Below are positions 34,988 to 40,303 of a stretch of 40,303 nt of DNA, in pieces. The DNA is from Candidatus Latescibacter sp. (GTDB taxonomy: Bacteria; Latescibacterota; Latescibacteria; Latescibacterales; Latescibacteraceae). The stretch spans positions 1 through 40,303 of the forward strand of contig JAUYCD010000192.1 of the NCBI GenBank assembly GCA_030692375.1, written 5' to 3'. The notes under the pieces were generated by a model, which was given only the letters and a program-made list of their open reading frames with translations, was not told the DNA's origin and made no database searches. Positions within the stretch are counted from its first letter, which is position 1. Every line of letters starts with the position of its first letter. The position numbers were made by a program, and so were the translations under genes.

Positions 34988-37531
34988 ATGAACGAGCATG
35001 AGGCGCAGCGCTTCCTCAACGAACAGCGTTACCAGGCAGAGCTGCCGTTCCCTGTCTCGGCAGTGTTCACCCACTATGCAAGATCATCGAGCAAGAACTA
35101 CGCTCTCCGCTCTTTACAGCTTGTCGCTACCGCCCAGTCCACTATACGCTACACCGCCATAGTCGCCGCATGCGACTATGCCGCCAATCCCGACGCCGAT
35201 GAGGGCATCCTGAACTGGCTCAGGCAGGAATGGCTCGGCGGGAAAAAGCCGAGCTTCGGGACCTGGTACGGCGCGCTCATGCGGCTCCTCGCCGAATCCG
35301 GGAAAAGCTGGAAGCATCCCTTTGTCCCCGAATTCGGGGCCATCGACCGCGAACTTCTTGAGAAAAAAATCCAGCCGCTCATCCATAGCCGCAACGTGGA
35401 GATCGGGCACGCGGAATACTACGAAGCGCTGGCTCTTAAACACTTCGTTGAGTTGCAGGAGGAGAACCTCTTCGCGGTAATGGAGCAGTTCTCTTTCCTC
35501 GCCAGGTATCCCCTGGCGTTCGCGGAGGTGGAGGACGACTACGAACCACCTTCGCCGGGGACGAAACAAGCGGTGAATATCTGCCGTGGTGCATCTCACA
35601 ATTTCGCACGGTACACAGTTGCGCCTTCCCATCCTCTCCCTCCCGGAGCGCCTTTCATCTGGAACCCGGAGTACACGGGGATTCTCACCCTCTCGCCATT
35701 CCTGATCTACGGCCGCGCCACAACCGACGCCGAACAGAAGGAACGAGTAAAGGGAGTCGCCCATATCCAGGGTCTCATGGTGATGAACGGAGTCACGAAA
35801 GGCTCGCCGGTCTACACGAGCGTGGACGCCGAGGCGCAGTTCTCGCTCGATTCGTTCGAATTCCCGCCGAAAGAGCGCATTCAAGAGCAGGTGGATAGCG
35901 CGCTGAAGAAAGGGCTGGATGTACCCTCCCGCATGGAAACGCGGCTCAGTGAGGATGAGAAGGAGCTGTTCGTTCGGACCACGGACTATGTCGAGCCGGG
36001 ATTTGAAAAAGAAAGCGTGCCCCTGCAAAAGAAGAAGCCTTCTCTGAAAACAGTGCTAGTATCAGCGATACTCGGCGTGCTTGTTCTCATCGTGGGATTC
36101 GCGCTGTATTCACGTTTCACTGCTCCCAAACAGCAAATCAGGTCCATCGCTGTGCTTGCTTTCCGAAATATAAGTGATGATCCAAAGCAAGAGTATTTAT
36201 GTGAAGGTATAGCGGAAACCATCATTAATACCCTGACACGCGTTGATGGATTGAATGTTACCGCCCGAACATCAGCGTTTTCATTCAAGGGCAAGAATGT
36301 TACAATCGCTGAGATTGGAAAGGAACTGAATGTGGAAACCGTCCTTGAAGGCAGTATCCAGAAAGAAGGAGATAACATTCGTATCACAGCGCAGCTTATC
36401 AAGGTTGATGATGAATATCATCTCTGGTCGGATACATATAACCGTAAAATGGAGAGCATTTTTGCCATTCAGGATGAAATATCTCAGGCAATTGTGAGAG
36501 CGCTGAAAGGCAGGCTTTTAAAAGAAGAAAAAACAGCGATTAAGAAAAGGTATACCGAAAATACGGAAGCCTTTGAGCTATATCTACAAGGCCTTTCTTA
36601 CTGGAATAAACGGAATGAGGAAGGGATGAAGATAGGAATTCAACACTTTCAACAAGCCATTTCGATAGACCCATTCTATGCACTGGCTTATGCGGGAATA
36701 GCAGACTGCTATAACATGCTTGGGTACTATAGCTACCTTAGTCCCAAAGAGGCGTATCCACGGGCAAAGATTGCTGCAGAGAAAGCCCTGAAGATTGACG
36801 ATACACTTGCAGAAGCTCATGCATCTCTCGGGTGGGTGAGATTATTTTTTGACTGGGATTGGCCTGAAGCACAAAAAGAATTTAAGCAAGCCATTGATTT
36901 GAATCCAAACTATGCGGAAGCTCACTCTTGGTTTTCTGTTTATTTAAGAATTACGGGACAATTTGATGATGCCATTGCTGAGATTGATCGAGCTCAGGAG
37001 CTGGATCCTCTTTCGGTCAATATTATTACTACGGCGGGGAATGTACGAACAATCGTAGGACGATATAATGAAGCAATGGACTATTACAACAAGGCACTAG
37101 AAATGGATCCCTCCTTTCCATTAACATATTTTCACCTGGGACAGAATAACATTTATACTATGAGGTGGGAAGAAGCAATTGCCTCTCTCAATGAGTTCAT
37201 GATCCTTTCAGGAAGTACACCACTCTCAATAGGCTTTCTTGGATATGCGTATGCTATGTCAGGCCGTAAGGATGAAGCATTAAAGATGCTTAAGCGGTTA
37301 AACGATCTTTCGATGGAGAGGTATGTTTCCCCATTTTTCAAAGCATTAATATTCATGGGGCTTGGCGAAAAGGATCAAGTATTTAAGTATCTGGAACAAG
37401 CATATGAAGATCGAGAGACTTGGCTTGTTACTAATCAATTTAAACTAATATTTCAAAGTCTTCGTGACGACCCAAGATTTACCGCTTTAATAAAAAAGAA
37501 TCGAATTCCCGGAATAAGGGCTGTGCCATGA
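34988..37531 (+). CDS. Gene D: HEPN-like / transmembrane / TolB-like / TPR protein
   Basis: 847 residues. The N-terminal helical domain (about 1-185) has PSFGTW at 88-93 and R135-N136-x4-H141, matching gene A. A beta-like module follows (about 230-290; LSPFLIY, MVMNG). A transmembrane helix is at about 355-376. Next is a TolB/FlgO-like domain (about 384-510; IRSIAVLAFRNIS, LCEGIAETI, VLEGSIQKEGDNIRITAQLI), a domain often linked to adenylate cyclases or kinases with TPRs. At least six TPR-like repeats fill 530-830. Base composition becomes clearly more AT-rich from about 36120, just after the membrane helix, as if the outer half came from another source. A GGAAGG site lies before the ATG. The stop overlaps gene E as ATGA. 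Confidence 0.82.
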   Translation: MNEHEAQRFLNEQRYQAELPFPVSAVFTHYARSSSKNYALRSLQLVATAQSTIRYTAIVAACDYAANPDADEGILNWLRQEWLGGKKPSFGTWYGALMRLLAESGKSWKHPFVPEFGAIDRELLEKKIQPLIHSRNVEIGHAEYYEALALKHFVELQEENLFAVMEQFSFLARYPLAFAEVEDDYEPPSPGTKQAVNICRGASHNFARYTVAPSHPLPPGAPFIWNPEYTGILTLSPFLIYGRATTDAEQKERVKGVAHIQGLMVMNGVTKGSPVYTSVDAEAQFSLDSFEFPPKERIQEQVDSALKKGLDVPSRMETRLSEDEKELFVRTTDYVEPGFEKESVPLQKKKPSLKTVLVSAILGVLVLIVGFALYSRFTAPKQQIRSIAVLAFRNISDDPKQEYLCEGIAETIINTLTRVDGLNVTARTSAFSFKGKNVTIAEIGKELNVETVLEGSIQKEGDNIRITAQLIKVDDEYHLWSDTYNRKMESIFAIQDEISQAIVRALKGRLLKEEKTAIKKRYTENTEAFELYLQGLSYWNKRNEEGMKIGIQHFQQAISIDPFYALAYAGIADCYNMLGYYSYLSPKEAYPRAKIAAEKALKIDDTLAEAHASLGWVRLFFDWDWPEAQKEFKQAIDLNPNYAEAHSWFSVYLRITGQFDDAIAEIDRAQELDPLSVNIITTAGNVRTIVGRYNEAMDYYNKALEMDPSFPLTYFHLGQNNIYTMRWEEAIASLNEFMILSGSTPLSIGFLGYAYAMSGRKDEALKMLKRLNDLSMERYVSPFFKALIFMGLGEKDQVFKYLEQAYEDRETWLVTNQFKLIFQSLRDDPRFTALIKKNRIPGIRAVP

Positions 37532-40221
37532 TCATCACCCTCCAAAAGCTCCTCCAGAAATCCAAGCATGTCACCGAACCGCGCGACGCCCATGCGCTAG
37601 CTCTGGACCTCGTGGAGAGCATGCTCCGGCACTATGCGGTTGTGGCCATTGCCGCGTACCGTCATGCCGGGGCGCGGGACCAAAAGGTGAATCGGATTCT
37701 CTCGGAGCAGTTGCCAAGACCTTCCATGGGATCGTGGAAGAATTTCCTCCAAATGCTGACGGCCTCGGATAAGACTCTCTTTCCCGATGGGTTCCGGGAG
37801 AAATTTCTCGCACCGCTGACAAAAAAAGTATCCCACCCGGACATTTCACCGGCATACTCGGGATTGCGGAAACTCGCCGACCAGGATGTGTTTTCCTCTC
37901 ACGAAGCTCCGGCCCAATCTGAAGCTGCACCCTGTACGCCATTGGAATTCTTCGATGCCGCGGTCGCCTATCGAAACCGGTTCGCCGGGCATGGAACCCA
38001 TGAGTTGCCTGATGCGGCGGTTCAATTCGCTCCGCAGTTCCTGAAAGGGGCGGCGTCGCTCTGTACTCATCTCAACACGCTGTGGTCGGCCTGTCCGGTG
38101 TATGTAGCCAAACAGGACAAACTCTATGGGCGGACGTTCTTCCGCCTGACTCCCCTTATGAAAGCGGAGGGAATCGGCGAGTTGCAGGCGGCAGCTCACG
38201 GAATGGAAGAGGATCGGCTCTATATCTGTTTTGGTGATAAAAAACATCCAGAGGTCGAGAGCCTGTATCCCGCCGCCTTATGGGAAGAGGATGACATTCT
38301 TTTCGCCAATGGGACCAAAGGTTTGATAGACATTCATTACATCGGATATGCCAGCCAAAGGAGCTTCGAAACCTCTATCTATGAGGAAGATTTCCGGGAA
38401 TTTCTCTGTCCGTTTTCGCCGCCCCGTGAGACCGAAGCGGCGAAACCGGCCGTAGCTACTGCTCCCGCTGTGGTGTCGAGAGTGAAGGGGAAATGGAAAC
38501 CCATTATCGTGTTAATTGGAGTGATATTGCTGATCATAGCTGCGGTCGGAGGATATTTCAGGTTCGTTCATAAAGGAAATCAGGAAATAAAGTCTATTGC
38601 CGTGCTTCCGTTCATTGATGATAGTCCAGGGAAAGACCAGGATGCTTTATGCGAAGGAATCGCGGGAGAGATTCGTAACTCCCTCGTGAATATTTCTGAT
38701 CTGGAGGTGAGCGGCCGGCAATCTTCTTCAATGTTCAAAGGAAAGAATACCTCCTATAGCGAGATCGGCCGGAAGTTGAATGTTGTATCAATCCTCGAAG
38801 GGAGCGTGCGGAAGGAAGGCGACAATCTGCGGATTATCGCGACTCTCATCCGGGCCTCGGATCAGACCCAACTTTTCTCATTCGATTATGATCGGAAAAC
38901 GGAAAATTTGTTAACCATCGAGAAAGAGATCGCCCGCTCCATCGTGGATGAGCTTCAAGTCAAGCTCGCGAAACAAGAGCGGGCGGCGATGGAGCGGCGG
39001 CCAACGAACAATCCGGAAGCCTATATGTACTATGTGAAAGGCGCCGGTTATCTAATCAAAGGGTATACGCTGGAAAACGTATCCAACGCTCAAAAGATGT
39101 TTGAGAAGGCGGTAGAGCTTGATAATTCTTTCGCTCTGGCATATACTTATCTCTCTCTTACTCATGCGGAATTCCATTGGTTTTATTATGACAGAACGGA
39201 AAACCGTTTGACACAAACGAGAGAAAATGCCGAAAAGGCTCTTCATCTCAACCCTCAATTGCCGGAAGCTCATCTGGCGATGGGAACGTATTATCAGATC
39301 ACCACCCAGTTCGATTCCTCTTTGAAGGAGTTTGAAGCCGCTTATCAATTAGCCCCTCGCAATGGTTTATGCCTGTACTTTTTAGGGATAAATCACCGAT
39401 GGCGCGGCAAGCTCGACCTCTCGTCGGAATATCTGGAGAAAGCGCTCAAACTGGATCCCCTCTCGCAAATGAATTATTATGAATGTGCAATCAATCTTTA
39501 TTCTATGCGCGCCTATTCGGAAGCATTACGCTATTTGGATAATGGAATCATACTGGCTCCCGAAAATGTCGACAACTATTGTCTCAAGTCGGCGATATAT
39601 ATCAGGTGGCAAGGTGACGTGCGTAAAGCACGGGCGGTCCTGAATAAGGCCCCTGTGAGTCAGGATATGCTGTTGAAATCATTTGATGGATTCAACCGGT
39701 TTATGGAATTAAACATCCTGGAAGGTCATTTTGACGAGGCATTGGAACTGCTCTCAAGAAGCTCCGGAGATATATTTGAATCCGTGTTGACTTTTAGCAC
39801 CAAAGCGCAACTGCAAGCCCAGTTGTATGGACTGATGGGTAACCGGACCCGTATGCTTGAATATTATGAATCAGCCCGCACTTTGCTTGAATCCCTGATT
39901 CAAAAGAATCCGGATTATCCTCGATACCACAGCGCCCTTGGGATTGTATATGCCGGTCTGGGACGAAAAGAGGATGCGATAAGGGAAGGGGAGAAAGCGG
40001 TGGTATTGAAAGACCTCCGGAAAGAGATGTGGATGGGAATCGGCCGAGTTGAAGACCTGGCTCGTATTTATACGATGACGGGAGAATATGAGAAAGCGCT
40101 CGACAAGATCGAGTATCTCCTGAAACAGCCGGGGACGCTCTCACCCGCCCTGCTCCGCATTCACCCGGACTGGAAACCGCTGCATGGACATCCCCGGTTC
40201 AAAGCACTCATCGCTGAATAG
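37528..40221 (+). CDS. Gene E: second HEPN-like / transmembrane / TolB-like / TPR protein
   Basis: 897 residues. The N-terminal domain has PSMGSW at 65-70 and R149-N150-x4-H155 (YRNRFAGH), equivalent to genes A and D. A longer insert (about 100-140) and a beta-like module follow (about 225-285; LYPAALWEED, LFANGTKG, YIGYASQ). A Pro/Ala-rich linker leads to a transmembrane helix at about 325-345. A TolB-like domain (about 354-480; SIAVLPFIDDSP, LCEGIAGEI, ILEGSVRKEGDNLRI) and a long TPR array (about 495-890) complete it. It is a diverged paralogue of gene D with the same domain order. The ATG overlaps the gene D stop. After the stop only a repeat start is seen before the window ends. Confidence 0.82.
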   Translation: MIITLQKLLQKSKHVTEPRDAHALALDLVESMLRHYAVVAIAAYRHAGARDQKVNRILSEQLPRPSMGSWKNFLQMLTASDKTLFPDGFREKFLAPLTKKVSHPDISPAYSGLRKLADQDVFSSHEAPAQSEAAPCTPLEFFDAAVAYRNRFAGHGTHELPDAAVQFAPQFLKGAASLCTHLNTLWSACPVYVAKQDKLYGRTFFRLTPLMKAEGIGELQAAAHGMEEDRLYICFGDKKHPEVESLYPAALWEEDDILFANGTKGLIDIHYIGYASQRSFETSIYEEDFREFLCPFSPPRETEAAKPAVATAPAVVSRVKGKWKPIIVLIGVILLIIAAVGGYFRFVHKGNQEIKSIAVLPFIDDSPGKDQDALCEGIAGEIRNSLVNISDLEVSGRQSSSMFKGKNTSYSEIGRKLNVVSILEGSVRKEGDNLRIIATLIRASDQTQLFSFDYDRKTENLLTIEKEIARSIVDELQVKLAKQERAAMERRPTNNPEAYMYYVKGAGYLIKGYTLENVSNAQKMFEKAVELDNSFALAYTYLSLTHAEFHWFYYDRTENRLTQTRENAEKALHLNPQLPEAHLAMGTYYQITTQFDSSLKEFEAAYQLAPRNGLCLYFLGINHRWRGKLDLSSEYLEKALKLDPLSQMNYYECAINLYSMRAYSEALRYLDNGIILAPENVDNYCLKSAIYIRWQGDVRKARAVLNKAPVSQDMLLKSFDGFNRFMELNILEGHFDEALELLSRSSGDIFESVLTFSTKAQLQAQLYGLMGNRTRMLEYYESARTLLESLIQKNPDYPRYHSALGIVYAGLGRKEDAIREGEKAVVLKDLRKEMWMGIGRVEDLARIYTMTGEYEKALDKIEYLLKQPGTLSPALLRIHPDWKPLHGHPRFKALIAE

Positions 40222-40286
40222 ACCTTATCTTATTTAGTGTAATGTCAATCAGATAATGTCTGGTGCTGGAGTTTCTTTTTCTTTTT

Positions 40287-40303
40287 ACCCCCTTAAAAAG
40301 GGG
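40287..40303. repeat. CCCC/GGGG repeat cut by the window edge
   Basis: ACCCCCTTAAAAAGGGG at the window end matches the first stem of the palindromic family seen at 15955-16085. It may also mark the end of the five-gene cluster. Confidence 0.5.

Noticed and set aside
26691-40221. Prophage or integrative element
   Set aside because: No integrase, structural phage gene, tRNA target or flanking direct repeat was found around the five-gene cluster within the window.

Overview
The window reads as chromosomal DNA of an uncultivated, diderm-type bacterium with roughly balanced base composition. The signs are a 16S rRNA 5' half, a lipoprotein, Tat and Sec signals, many PEGA, WD40 and TPR proteins, and intergenic DNA crowded with small palindromic repeats. 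Gene content and repeat style recall the FCB/Latescibacterota-like or PVC-like candidate lineages. That placement is a guess; the 16S fragment at 1-738 would settle it by database search.

Layout. 1-1103: the first half of a 16S rRNA gene on the minus strand, with a boxA-like leader element and a well-formed promoter. 1104-3241: a minus-strand string of a small protein, HicB, HicA and GltX reading towards the rRNA operon. 3353-3741: a gene graveyard holding the 3' end of glnS fused to the 5' end of a decayed second hicBA copy. 4043-8496: a translation-centred plus-strand block (rpmE, a DUF1385 membrane protein, prfA, prmC) with an FAH-family hydrolase overlapping prmC. 8527-15945: S41 protease, TauE-type exporter, MtnX-like phosphatase, RACo-like ferredoxin/ASKHA protein, serine acetyltransferase and malic enzyme. 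16140-21971 (minus): a formylglycine-generating-enzyme-like lipoprotein broken by one stop codon, an orphan HicB with a scrap of its lost HicA, a PEGA-domain envelope protein and a large secreted transglutaminase-like protein. 22887-26383: an old-yellow-enzyme/dienoyl-CoA-reductase-like flavoprotein and a Tat-exported aldo/keto-reductase-like protein.

26691-40221 is the most interesting part: five tightly packed plus-strand genes. They encode (A) a soluble protein with an RNxxxH motif, HEPN-like; (B) a 1576-residue STAND-type NTPase with a transmembrane helix, about 20 WD40 repeats and a Sel1-like tail; (C) an 821-residue protein whose N-terminus carries DHH-phosphoesterase-like motifs in permuted order and whose C-terminus has two membrane helices; and (D, E) two membrane proteins that repeat the domain found in A and add a TolB-like domain and TPRs. 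One shared N-terminal module in three proteins next to a STAND switch suggests a multi-protein membrane signalling or conflict (defence) system. I know of no described system with this composition.

Several families of small non-autonomous elements fill the gaps. One is nested inside another with a visible target duplication (24873-25244). A REP-like copy sits in frame inside gene C.
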